From Eggerthellaceae bacterium (GTDB lineage Bacteria; Actinomycetota; Coriobacteriia; Coriobacteriales; Eggerthellaceae): a DNA stretch of 41,835 nucleotides. The notes beneath the pieces are model-generated. The model saw only the letters and a program-made list of their open reading frames with translations, did not search any database and was not told the origin of the DNA. A program made the translations under genes and the position numbers. Shown here piece by piece: positions 19,169-27,166 of the stretch (positions are counted from its first letter, which is position 1; each line of letters begins with the position of its first letter). The DNA lies in the NCBI GenBank assembly GCA_022644775.1, contig JALCHN010000014.1, positions 1 through 41,835 of the forward strand. Reading direction: 5' to 3'.

Positions 19169-21043
19169 ATGATCGAACCGAATATCCCCGAAGAGTGGGT
19201 CCGCATCACCGACAAGAAACTTTCTGACCTTATCGCCATGACGGGCGAGAACAAGGACCAGGAAGAGTGTCCGATCTACTTCGACCCCGACACCGAAGGC
19301 TACATCTATCTGCGCAAGGAAGAGTTCGAGGGCGAAGAGATCATGGCGGCCTACCGCGTTGCGCGCCGCCCCAATGACGACCAGGAAGAAGTGGACCTTT
19401 CCACATCCGAAGACCCCATGGCCCGTATGGGCCAGGGTTTCTGCCCGCCCTTCAACCCGCATACCTACGAGGCTGCCCCTGGGGTGCTCTGCATGCAGGA
19501 CCAGGAAGTGGTCATGCGCGACGGCACGAAGATCTACTGCGACATCTATCGCCCGGATACCGAAACGCCGGTTCCGGTGATCGTGTCCTGGTCGTGGTTC
19601 GGCAAGCGCCCGGGAGACGGCATGAGCGAATGGCAGATTATGGGCGTACCGCCTAAAACGGTGTCCAAGTGCGCCAAGTTCGAATCTCCCGACCCCTTGT
19701 ACTGGTGCTACCAGGGCTATGCCGTCGCGAACGTCGACGTGCGCGGCGCCGGCCATTCCGAAGGAAACGTGCACATGTTCACCCATCAGGACCGCCAAGA
19801 CGGCTACGATTTCGTCGAGTGGGCGGCGGCGCAATCCTGGTGCAACGGAAATGTGGGCATGTCGGGTAACTCGGGCGTCGCGATGCACCAGTGGGGCATC
19901 GCCGCAGAATGCCCTCCGCATCTGAAGTGCATCGCCCCATGGGAATCGACCACCGACCTCTACCGTGAGAGCTTCTTCGAAGGCGGTATTCCCGCGCTTT
20001 CCTTCAACAAGTTCATCGCGGCGCAGGTTACCGGCCCCAACGGCGTTGACGACCAGGTGGCAATGGCCAAGATGTACCCGTTCATGAACGCCTACTGGGA
20101 CGACAAGCGCGCCGACTTCACCAAGGTGCGCATCCCCGTCTACCAGACCGCCGGTTGGAGCCATTTCCACCTGCCCGGCTCCTTCAACGCCTTCCGCAAG
20201 TGCAAGAGCCGCCTAAAGTGGATGCGCGCTCACCGCGATTTCGAATGGCCCGATACCTACAATCCGGAGAACCTCGAAGACCTCAAGCGCTTTTACGACC
20301 GCTATCTGAAGGGCATCCACAACGGATGGGAAATGACCCCGCGCGTCCGCCTCGACGTCATGGACGCCTATGATTGCGATTACCAGACGCAGCGAGCCGA
20401 GACGGCCTTCCCGATTCCCGAGCGCACACATTACGAGAAGCTCTACTTTGACGCGGCGGACATCACGCTGAAGACCGCCGCCCCTGCTGAAGCGGCGTCT
20501 GCCTCCTACGATCCTGCCGACGGGCAGCTTGAGTTCGATTACACCGTGCCCGAGGACATGGAAGTGACAGGCTATATGAACCTCCGCTTGTACGTGTCTT
20601 GCGAAGGCCACAATGAGATGGACCTTTTCGTGAACATCCAGAAGGCCGCTGCCGACGGCACTTGGATTCCCTGGTACACGCTCGACGAACCGCATCCGGG
20701 CGCGTGGGGCAAGTGCCGCGTCTCCCGCCGCGAGCTCGACGAGAAGCTATCCAAGAAGCACATCCCCATTCTGTCGAACACCCACGAGGACAAGCTCGAA
20801 GACGGTAAAGTCTATCCGGTCGACATCGCCATCGTCCCCACGAGCCGCGTCTACCACAAGGGTGAGCGCTTCCGCGTGCAGATCGCCGGCCGCTACATTC
20901 GCGAGGGCTGGTTCGAGCCGCTTGCATGGGACACCGACAACGGCGGAACGCACACGGTGCACACCGGTGGCGACACCGCGTCCTATATCGAGATTCCGGT
21001 TGTAGAGCCGCGCTACGTCGCCGGCGACTACGTCCGTCGCTAG
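19169..21043 (+). CDS. CocE/NonD-type alpha/beta hydrolase (S15-like)
   Basis: A 624-residue protein of the X-Pro peptidase / cocaine esterase / acylase superfamily, which cleaves esters or amides. After a 100-residue N-terminal extension come RDGTKIYCDIYRP, PVIVSWSWFGKRPGDG (oxyanion region), VDVRGAGHSEG, and the nucleophile elbow GMSGNSGVAM with Ser235 the likely nucleophile. A C-terminal jelly-roll domain (about 420-620) includes FRVQIAGRYI. The usual Asp in the GWYD or SWSD segment is not evident: the sequence reads GWSHFH (329-334). There is no signal peptide, so it is cytoplasmic. It could free the substrate acid from a conjugate, or act on acyl-ACP. A terminator separates it from buk. 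Confidence 0.85.
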   Translation: MIEPNIPEEWVRITDKKLSDLIAMTGENKDQEECPIYFDPDTEGYIYLRKEEFEGEEIMAAYRVARRPNDDQEEVDLSTSEDPMARMGQGFCPPFNPHTYEAAPGVLCMQDQEVVMRDGTKIYCDIYRPDTETPVPVIVSWSWFGKRPGDGMSEWQIMGVPPKTVSKCAKFESPDPLYWCYQGYAVANVDVRGAGHSEGNVHMFTHQDRQDGYDFVEWAAAQSWCNGNVGMSGNSGVAMHQWGIAAECPPHLKCIAPWESTTDLYRESFFEGGIPALSFNKFIAAQVTGPNGVDDQVAMAKMYPFMNAYWDDKRADFTKVRIPVYQTAGWSHFHLPGSFNAFRKCKSRLKWMRAHRDFEWPDTYNPENLEDLKRFYDRYLKGIHNGWEMTPRVRLDVMDAYDCDYQTQRAETAFPIPERTHYEKLYFDAADITLKTAAPAEAASASYDPADGQLEFDYTVPEDMEVTGYMNLRLYVSCEGHNEMDLFVNIQKAAADGTWIPWYTLDEPHPGAWGKCRVSRRELDEKLSKKHIPILSNTHEDKLEDGKVYPVDIAIVPTSRVYHKGERFRVQIAGRYIREGWFEPLAWDTDNGGTHTVHTGGDTASYIEIPVVEPRYVAGDYVRR

Positions 21044-21054
21044 TTTTGCATGCC

Positions 21055-21090
21055 GCCGTCGGCGCGCATCGTCCCGCGCCGACGGCTTTT
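21055..21090 (+). terminator. Rho-independent terminator between hydrolase and buk
   Basis: GCCGTCGGCGCG (21055-21066) pairs perfectly with CGCGCCGACGGC (21075-21086) around 8 bases, followed by TTTTCT. It probably makes read-through into buk partial. Confidence 0.8.
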
Positions 21091-21107
21091 CTAAGGGAGA
21101 GACTCGT

Positions 21108-22235
21108 ATGGAGGATAGCTACACAATTCTTACGCTCTCGCCAGGGTCGACGTCGACCAAGGTGGCCGTGTTCAGGAATACCCAACAGGTGTTCAAGTCG
21201 AACGTGCGCCACGATCCGGCGGAGCTCGCCCAGTTCGACCAGGCGAAAGAGCAGCTCGACTACCGCATTGCGGCCATCAAGAAGGAGCTCGCTGCGAACA
21301 ACATCGATCTTGCTGACGTCGATGCCTATTCGGGCTATTGCGGCGGCATGGGGCCGACGGTGGGCGGCATTTTCGCAATCGACGACACGGTGTGCGACCA
21401 CGTGCTCAACGGGGGCTTCAACCACCCGGCCATCCTCGGCGCCCCGATTCTGCACTCCTTCGCCCAGGCGCACGGAAAGCCTGCGTTTGCGGTTAACCAG
21501 CCCGATACCGACGAGCTTGCCGACGTGGCGCGCATCACCGGTTATCCGGGCGTCTACCGCAAAAGCCACGTGCATTGCCTGAACCAAAAGGAATGCGCGA
21601 TCCGCTACGCGACCGAAATCGGCCGGTCCTACGACGACGTGAACGTCATCGTCGCCCACGTGGGAGGCGGCCTTTCGGTTGCCGCCCACAACCACGGGCG
21701 CATGACCGACACCAATGACGTGCTTGAAGGCTCGGGCCCGTTCGCGCCCAACCGTTCAGGGGATGTTCCCCTCATGCCGGTTGTGAAGATGTGCTTCGAC
21801 GGTGCGCACGACTTGAAGGAAGTCAAAAACGTCATCGGGAAGACGGGCGGTCTCAAGGGCCTGCTCGGCACTGACGACGCGATGGAAATCGACAAGCGCA
21901 TCGACGCGGGCGACGATTGGGCCGATCTCGTGTTCGACGCGATGGCCTACCAGGTCGGCAAAGCCATCGGCGGCTTTGCCGCGGCTCTCGACGGAAACGT
22001 CGACGGCATTGTCCTTACTGGCGGCGTGAGCAACGACCAGCGGTTCGTTTCGAAGGTGGAACAGCACGTCAGCTGGATTGCCCCGGTGAAGGTCTACGGC
22101 GGCGATTTCGAGATGGAGGCCTTGGCGGCCGGCGCCCTGCGCGCCCTGCGCGGCGACGAGCGCGTCATGGCCTACACGGGGCAGCCTTCGTGGGATGGAT
22201 TCGCGATGGAGGGCGCGATTCCGGCCGTCGAGTAA
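21108..22235 (+). CDS. buk: Butyrate kinase family acyl-phosphate kinase
   Basis: Transfers phosphate from an acyl-phosphate to ADP, giving the free acid and ATP. The 375-residue length and signatures fit Buk rather than acetate kinase: TLSPGSTSTKVAVF at the N-terminus, DELADVARITGYPG, SHVHCLNQK, IVAHVGGGLSVAAHNHGR, EGSGPFAPNRSGDVP and LTGGVSNDQRF. It has the ASKHA fold. Acyl specificity could be butyryl, branched-chain or aryl-propionyl. A phosphotransacylase gene follows after one MFS gene, giving a Ptb/Buk-type route from acyl-CoA to ATP. AAGGGAGAG precedes the ATG. Confidence 0.9.
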   Translation: MEDSYTILTLSPGSTSTKVAVFRNTQQVFKSNVRHDPAELAQFDQAKEQLDYRIAAIKKELAANNIDLADVDAYSGYCGGMGPTVGGIFAIDDTVCDHVLNGGFNHPAILGAPILHSFAQAHGKPAFAVNQPDTDELADVARITGYPGVYRKSHVHCLNQKECAIRYATEIGRSYDDVNVIVAHVGGGLSVAAHNHGRMTDTNDVLEGSGPFAPNRSGDVPLMPVVKMCFDGAHDLKEVKNVIGKTGGLKGLLGTDDAMEIDKRIDAGDDWADLVFDAMAYQVGKAIGGFAAALDGNVDGIVLTGGVSNDQRFVSKVEQHVSWIAPVKVYGGDFEMEALAAGALRALRGDERVMAYTGQPSWDGFAMEGAIPAVE

Positions 22236-22248
22236 CTTTGCTACCTAC

Positions 22249-22311
22249 GCTCGTGGGCCCGAACAGGTCGAACGGAAGGGCCCACGAGCTTCGAGCTCGA
22301 TTCCCGAGCTC
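22249..22311 (+). other. Two consecutive hairpins between buk and the MFS gene
   Basis: GCTCGTGGGCCC (22249-22260) pairs with GGGCCCACGAGC (22278-22289), a perfect 12-bp stem with a 17-base loop. GAGCTCG (22293-22299) then pairs with CGAGCTC (22305-22311), with CTTCATTTTA after it. They may attenuate or stabilise the transcript. Confidence 0.55.
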
Positions 22312-22374
22312 CTTCATTTTACTTGGTACAGAAGGGAGAATGCGCATTCTGCACAAGGGATGCGCGACCATACC

Positions 22375-23697
22375 ATGGCACAGAAGGAACATACCTGGAT
22401 TCCCAACCTGGGTGCGAAAGGTTGGGGCATCACCTTTATCTGCATCTGCTTCTATTTCTTCTACAACTTCTGGAACAACGCCTCGAATACGCTCTTCGGC
22501 GTACTGACCGGCATGTATGGCTGGGAAACCACCCAGATGTCGTTCATCGTCACGCTCGGCGGCTGGTGCTCGCTGCTCGGCATCATCGTCTTCGGTGTAA
22601 TCGGCCGCAAAGTGGGCGCCAAGAACGTGAGCATCATCGGCCTTATCGGCAGCATCATCGCATTCGTGATTTTGGCCACCATGTCGAACTTCACCATGTT
22701 TGCGGTGGGAACCTTGCTGTTCTACGTCACGATGGTCGGTTACGCGGTCATCGGCCTGGGCAAGTTCGGGTCCGAATGGTTCCCTCACAAGAAGGGCGTG
22801 TTCATGGGCTTCGCGACCATGGGCATGACGATTTGCGGCGCTATGATCAACCCGGTCATCCTCGCCTGCGCCGGCTCTTCTGCGGGTATCAGCAGTCTGT
22901 TCTGGGGCCTAGCCGTTTTCTGCGCGATCGTCATCGTGCTCATCGCCGCCTTTGCGAAAAACACGCCTGAAGAGGCCGGTGCCTTCCCCGACAACGACCG
23001 CTCCATCACCCGCGAGGCTCTTATGGCCGAGGCCAAGGCGGCTGAAGAGTACAAGAAGAACAGCCCCTGGACGATTCAGAAAGTGCTGAAGACCAAGGAG
23101 ACCTGGCTTATCGGCATCGGCTGGGGCCTTTCGATGCTGGCTGCCTCCGGCGTGATGGCGCTGCTCGTTCCGACGCTGGCTTCCTACGACCATGACCCGG
23201 TGAGCATCGTTGCCCTGCTGGCGTCCATGTGGCCCATGGGCCTGCTCGGCCACTACCTGATCGGCGTTATCGACCAGAAGATCGGCACCAAGAAGACGAC
23301 GGTCTTTGTCGTCGTGCTGCAGATGGTCGACTTCCTGTGCATCGCCTTCTTCGGCGGCAATTACGCCGTGTGCGCGATCGCTATCGGCCTGCTCATGTTC
23401 GCCATCTCCGGCAACGCCAACGTCTGCATGTCCATGACCACGTCGGTGTTCGGCCGCGCCGACTTCGAAATGGCGTGGACCCCTATTCAGGTCATCTACA
23501 ACATCTGCAACTTCTCGGGCGTGACGGTCATCGCCCTCATCACGGCAAGCTTCGGGCCGCATGCCGTCATGATCGGCGCTGCGCTCATCTGCCTCGTCTC
23601 GCTCGTCTTCATTGGGCTGTGCAGCGACAAGCAGATCGGAAGCCAGATTGGTGCTGCCAAGCAGGGCGATGGCGCTCCTGCCGTGACGGCGCAATAA
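22375..23697 (+). CDS. MFS transporter (unit A)
   Basis: A 440-residue membrane protein with about 12 hydrophobic segments in two halves and a charged cytoplasmic loop (about 200-235) between them. The first helix is ICICFYFFYNFWNN. The loop between helices 2 and 3 has GVIGRKVGAKN, a form of the MFS motif A. It probably imports the substrate or exports the acid product; direction and substrate are unknown. The start is uncertain: ATG 22375 begins a normal MFS N-terminus, while ATG 22360 would add five residues (MRDHT); AAGGGA lies between 22354 and 22359. A similar but distinct MFS gene sits in unit B. Confidence 0.85.
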   Translation: MAQKEHTWIPNLGAKGWGITFICICFYFFYNFWNNASNTLFGVLTGMYGWETTQMSFIVTLGGWCSLLGIIVFGVIGRKVGAKNVSIIGLIGSIIAFVILATMSNFTMFAVGTLLFYVTMVGYAVIGLGKFGSEWFPHKKGVFMGFATMGMTICGAMINPVILACAGSSAGISSLFWGLAVFCAIVIVLIAAFAKNTPEEAGAFPDNDRSITREALMAEAKAAEEYKKNSPWTIQKVLKTKETWLIGIGWGLSMLAASGVMALLVPTLASYDHDPVSIVALLASMWPMGLLGHYLIGVIDQKIGTKKTTVFVVVLQMVDFLCIAFFGGNYAVCAIAIGLLMFAISGNANVCMSMTTSVFGRADFEMAWTPIQVIYNICNFSGVTVIALITASFGPHAVMIGAALICLVSLVFIGLCSDKQIGSQIGAAKQGDGAPAVTAQ

Positions 23698-23728
23698 CCA
23701 GCACGTACTCGAATAGGTGGGACACAAC

Positions 23729-24730
23729 ATGTCAGGACTTATCAACAAGCTGATTTCCGAGGCGAAGCAGCAACCTAAGAACATAGCCATTCCCGAGGCG
23801 ACCGATCGTGACACGCTTGTGCTTGCGCGCAGAATCGTCGACGAAGGCATGGGAACGCCCTTCCTTATCGGTGAGCGCGCCCAAATCGAAGAAGCAGCGC
23901 AGGACGCAGGCGTCTCGCTCGAGGGGATGCGTTTTGAAGATGTGGCCGATGAAAGTGCACGCTTCGAAGTGGTCGACCGCTACCTGCAAGAGCCGCGCAT
24001 GATCTCATTGAAAGGATGTCGCCGCCGTTCGAAGGACCCGCTCAACTACGCGATGATGCTCGAGGCCGTGGGCGACGTCGACTGCACCTTCGCCGGCCAT
24101 GTGGCTACCACTGGCGAGGTTCTCATGGCGGCTCAGAATTTCATCGGCTTGAAAGACGGCGTCGATACGCCTTCAATCATGGCGATTGTCGAAGTGGAGG
24201 GCTTTGACGGCCCCGAAGGCGACACAATCGTGTTTGCCGATTGCGGTTTGAACCCAGAACCCGATGCGGAAGCTCTTGCGTCCATCGCTATCGCGACCGC
24301 CGATCAAGCGGAAGCGGTTCTGGGATGGGACCCCCGCGTAGCGTTCCTCTCGTTCTCGACGAAGGGGTCGGGGACGTCCGCGAGCACTGAGACCATCGAA
24401 GCCGCTTTGAAAGTCGCCCGTGAACGCCGCTCCGATCTGAAGATCGACGGCGAGTTCCAGCTCGATGCGGCGATTGTCCCTCGGGTTGCCGAGCGCAAGG
24501 TGAAAGCTCCTTCCGACGTGGCGGGAAAGGCGAACGTGCTTATCTTCCCCGACCTCGATGCCGCAAACATCGCGATAAAGACCGTGCAGCTCTTTGCGCA
24601 TGGAAACGGCTACGGCCATACGCTTTCAGGTTTTAACAAGCCGGTGAGCGATTCGTCCCGCAATTCGTCGGTTGAAGAGATGTTGGGCGATATTGCCATG
24701 CTCGTGCTGGCGGCATCACGTTCCAAATAG
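23729..24730 (+). CDS. Phosphotransacylase (phosphate acetyl/butyryltransferase family)
   Basis: Exchanges CoA for phosphate on an acyl-CoA, giving acyl-phosphate. The 333-residue protein has the Pta/Ptb core: AIPEATDRDTLVLARRI, FLSFSTKGSG, DGEFQLDAAIVPRVAERK, DVAGKANVLIFPDLDAANI and KPVSDSSRNSSVEE. The sequence reads closer to Pta than to classical Ptb, but the neighbouring kinase is Buk-like, so the substrate is probably not simply acetyl-CoA. With Buk it would recover ATP from the product acyl-CoA of unit B. It follows the MFS gene by 31 bases. Confidence 0.87.
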   Translation: MSGLINKLISEAKQQPKNIAIPEATDRDTLVLARRIVDEGMGTPFLIGERAQIEEAAQDAGVSLEGMRFEDVADESARFEVVDRYLQEPRMISLKGCRRRSKDPLNYAMMLEAVGDVDCTFAGHVATTGEVLMAAQNFIGLKDGVDTPSIMAIVEVEGFDGPEGDTIVFADCGLNPEPDAEALASIAIATADQAEAVLGWDPRVAFLSFSTKGSGTSASTETIEAALKVARERRSDLKIDGEFQLDAAIVPRVAERKVKAPSDVAGKANVLIFPDLDAANIAIKTVQLFAHGNGYGHTLSGFNKPVSDSSRNSSVEEMLGDIAMLVLAASRSK

Positions 24731-24829
24731 CTGTTCCTCTGTCCGGCGGCGCGCCTCCCGTCTCCCTTTTTACCTCCTGGGATTCGGCGGGCGCACCGTT
24801 CGGCCTTTTCTGTAAGGTCTGGTAGCACC

Positions 24830-25807
24830 ATGAATGATTTCGACGCGCTCAGGCGCATTGTTCCCTCCATTCGGGAGGCAACCGAAGACGCGATTGGCGA
24901 ATGCGCTCCCTTTGCGGGTCGTGAGCTCTCCGTCGCTCGCGACGGCGTTCCCGCTCCCGCGTTCTGGTATCCGATTGCGTCCGAAAGCGCGCCGCTGGTG
25001 ATTTATCTGCATGGCGGCGGTTTCGCATTCGGGGATTGCCGGAAGTCGGATGCCTTGATGGCCTGGACGGCGCGTGCCTATGGCGTTGCGATGCTCGGTG
25101 TGAACTACCGTCTTGCGCCCGAACATCCCTTTCCGTCTGCCTTGCACGACGTGGCGGATACGGTCGAATGGTGCGCCGACCATGCCGCAAAACTCGGCAT
25201 CGATCCTGCGCGCATCTATCTGCTTGGGTTCAGTGCGGGCGCCGACCTCGCATTTGCGAGCGCACTGCTGCTTCGTCGCGAGCACAGCTTCGCTCTTGCG
25301 GGGATTATCGCCCATTATCCCTTCCTCGACTGCGCAACGGATCCCCAAAGCAAGGGAGGCCGCGAAATAGATTTGCCAGGCGAGCTGACTCAGGCTTTCA
25401 ACGCATGGTATGTGAGCGGCTGCGACCCCGCTGACGCTCTGCTGTCGCCTGTGTATGCCAAGACAGACGAGATTGCCCTTCTTCCCCCGTGCGCCATCGT
25501 CCCTGTTGTGGGGGATTCACTGTTCGACGAGGCCAAGCTCATGGCCGACAAACTGGTCGAAGCCGGTGTTCCGTGCGCGTTCCAGGGCATCGAGGGGGCC
25601 TACCACGGCTACATTGAAGACGCTGCAAATCCGGCGGTGTATGCGGCCGTTGAAATGCCTGAAACGATTGCGGCCCGCCCGAAGAACTACTACGCAATTG
25701 CCGGTATGGCGTACGAAGCGAGCCTCCAGCGGTTTTTCAAGCGTCTGCCCGGTATAGGGCCGTTTCCGGGATTCACGAGAGGGGCGCAGGATGTGCCCGT
25801 GGAATAA
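24830..25807 (+). CDS. HSL-family alpha/beta hydrolase (esterase)
   Basis: A 325-residue hydrolase of the hormone-sensitive-lipase type. The oxyanion motif HGGGF starts at His61, followed by VNYRLAPEHPFP. The nucleophile Ser135 is in GFSAGAD, the acid Asp229 in VVGDSLFDEA, and the base His259 in GAYHGYIED, so the full triad is present. There is no signal peptide, so it acts inside the cell on a small acyl ester. It is the second hydrolase of unit A and, unlike the CocE-type protein, looks catalytically complete. The next gene overlaps its end by 17 bases. Confidence 0.9.
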   Translation: MNDFDALRRIVPSIREATEDAIGECAPFAGRELSVARDGVPAPAFWYPIASESAPLVIYLHGGGFAFGDCRKSDALMAWTARAYGVAMLGVNYRLAPEHPFPSALHDVADTVEWCADHAAKLGIDPARIYLLGFSAGADLAFASALLLRREHSFALAGIIAHYPFLDCATDPQSKGGREIDLPGELTQAFNAWYVSGCDPADALLSPVYAKTDEIALLPPCAIVPVVGDSLFDEAKLMADKLVEAGVPCAFQGIEGAYHGYIEDAANPAVYAAVEMPETIAARPKNYYAIAGMAYEASLQRFFKRLPGIGPFPGFTRGAQDVPVE

Positions 25808-26201
25808 ATGGACGATTCTTCAGGACCTCGTGTTGGCGGTGGTCATCAACACATCGGCGATGGCCCTTTCGGGCGCGCCGTTCAGCATTGCCTCGTGGTT
25901 CCCAGGGACGAGCACCGCCTTTTGCACGAACGTCCTCCTGCAGCTCGTATTGCCGGTGCCCGCTGCGGGTAGGGCGGCAAGCGGGTGTGTGGAAGGCCGT
26001 TCGTGGCGTCCCGTGCTTTCGGTGTTCGTTGAGAACCTGATTTTCGTGACGCTCATCTCTCTCACGATGGCCTATATGCAGACCGAAGGAGCGCACCTGT
26101 TGAAGGTGTGGCTTGCCACCTACCCTCAGCTCGTATGCATCGGCTACGCGACGTCGCTCGTGCTGTTCGCGGTAGGGAATAGACGGACGTTCAAGGGATA
26201 G
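25791..26201 (+). CDS. Small membrane protein of unknown function
   Basis: A 136-residue protein with about four hydrophobic segments: roughly 9-28 (QDLVLAVVINTSAMALSG), 40-58, 75-95 (VFVENLIFVTLISLTMAYM) and 107-128 (LVCIGYATSLVLFAV). The ATG lies inside the end of the esterase gene (17-base overlap), with GAGAGGGG upstream, so the two are translationally coupled. I recognise no family. It could assist one of the carriers or anchor an enzyme; neither is shown by the sequence. A terminator follows the gene. Confidence 0.7.
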   Translation: MCPWNKWTILQDLVLAVVINTSAMALSGAPFSIASWFPGTSTAFCTNVLLQLVLPVPAAGRAASGCVEGRSWRPVLSVFVENLIFVTLISLTMAYMQTEGAHLLKVWLATYPQLVCIGYATSLVLFAVGNRRTFKG

Positions 26202-26217
26202 AGGCCCAGGATGATCG

Positions 26218-26249
26218 GGGCTCCGGAAACGCGATTTTCCGGAGCCCTT
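26218..26249. terminator. Terminator between convergent unit A and the TetR gene
   Basis: GGGCTCCGGAAA (26218-26229) pairs perfectly with TTTCCGGAGCCC (26236-26247) around 6 bases, then TT. It lies between convergent genes and may serve both directions. Confidence 0.75.
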
Positions 26250-26254
26250 CGTAT

Positions 26255-26935
26255 CTAGTAGCGGCGCGTGGAAGACGTGATGCGGTTGAGCGGGTGCTTG
26301 CGAATCGAGGCCTGTATGCCCTCTTGGTAGAAATTCCAGAAGGGGTTCACCCGTTCATCGAGCAGTTTGTCGACATCGTTTGACGTAGTGAGCAAATGGG
26401 CTATCTGCATGATTTGCCCTGTGCCCAGCTGCGAAAGAAATCGTTTTGCCTCCGGGGAGAGATAGCGGGCGCCCAGCACGAATTCGAGGTCCTTCTTCAC
26501 TTGGGGGTAGTAGAGCGAGCAGAATTGGAAGTTGAACTCGTATTCCTTTTCGTCGAACAGCTTTGCGTAGAACGGCTTATTCGATTCAATCGTACGTGCC
26601 AATGCTTTGAGGAACGGCCCCTCGTCGAGTGCATGGAAGCCTATTTCGATTCTTGCGTAATAGGGCAGACAGATGGAGGGAGCCCCGCTTTTCACTTTCC
26701 CAATGGGTCCGCTGACAAGCTGCTCTTCGGGAGCCGTTTTGCGCAATTCGCGTGCGAGATCGCGCCGATAGATTTGCAGCGCGACATCGAATTTGCTTTC
26801 GAAGTGGTAGTAGAACGTGTTGCGGTTGATGCCTAAATCGGCGATGAGCTGGGAAATACGCACCTTCGAAAGCGACTCTTCCACGACGCGCTCTTTGAAC
26901 AGCGCGACAATCTGCTCGGGAATTGGTTGCGGCAT
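26255..26935 (-). CDS. TetR-family transcriptional regulator
   Basis: A 226-residue protein with an N-terminal helix-turn-helix (about 22-50: KVRISQLIADLGINRNTFYY, then HFESK), followed by an all-helical ligand domain with no recognisable subfamily. TetR proteins are mostly repressors released by a small ligand, often an acyl-CoA in CoA-based pathways. It is divergent from the CoA-transferase/dehydratase operon with 231 bp between, so it most likely controls that operon and itself. Base composition is less GC-rich than the his and phe genes. Confidence 0.88.
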   Translation of the reverse strand: MPQPIPEQIVALFKERVVEESLSKVRISQLIADLGINRNTFYYHFESKFDVALQIYRRDLARELRKTAPEEQLVSGPIGKVKSGAPSICLPYYARIEIGFHALDEGPFLKALARTIESNKPFYAKLFDEKEYEFNFQFCSLYYPQVKKDLEFVLGARYLSPEAKRFLSQLGTGQIMQIAHLLTTSNDVDKLLDERVNPFWNFYQEGIQASIRKHPLNRITSSTRRY

Positions 26936-27166
26936 GGCCGCCTCCCTCTCTTAGGCAAAACGAAAAGATGTCTAGCCTACCCTTTGTGATGGCGTTCAGA
27001 ATCTCCCCAGGTAAACGCAATATGGGTAAAAGCCTTAGCCCGTATATTGAACCGTAAACAGTCAATACCGAAGTATGTCTATATCACTGAATCTTCAATC
27101 CCTGCAGAATCTCCATAGAAGCTGTTGAGAGAACAGCGGTATCCAACATGGATAGGAGAGTAGCAA
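26936..27166. promoter_or_regulatory. Divergent control region between TetR gene and dehydratase operon
   Basis: AT-rich for this genome. It carries a direct repeat, GGTAAACGC (27010-27018) and GGTAAAAGC (27025-27033), spaced 15 bases start to start, with a related CGTAAACA at 27053-27060. The first copy is identical to 18834-18842 upstream of the ACP gene. TTGAAC at 27047-27052 is a possible -35 element but no -10 sits at ideal spacing. The CoA-transferase ribosome site (AGGAGAG) is at 27152-27158. Confidence 0.55.

Noticed and set aside
21108-22235. Acetate kinase
   Set aside because: N-terminal SPGSTSTK, the HVGGGLSVAAHNHGR segment and the 375-residue length fit butyrate kinase better. 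Specificity remains open.
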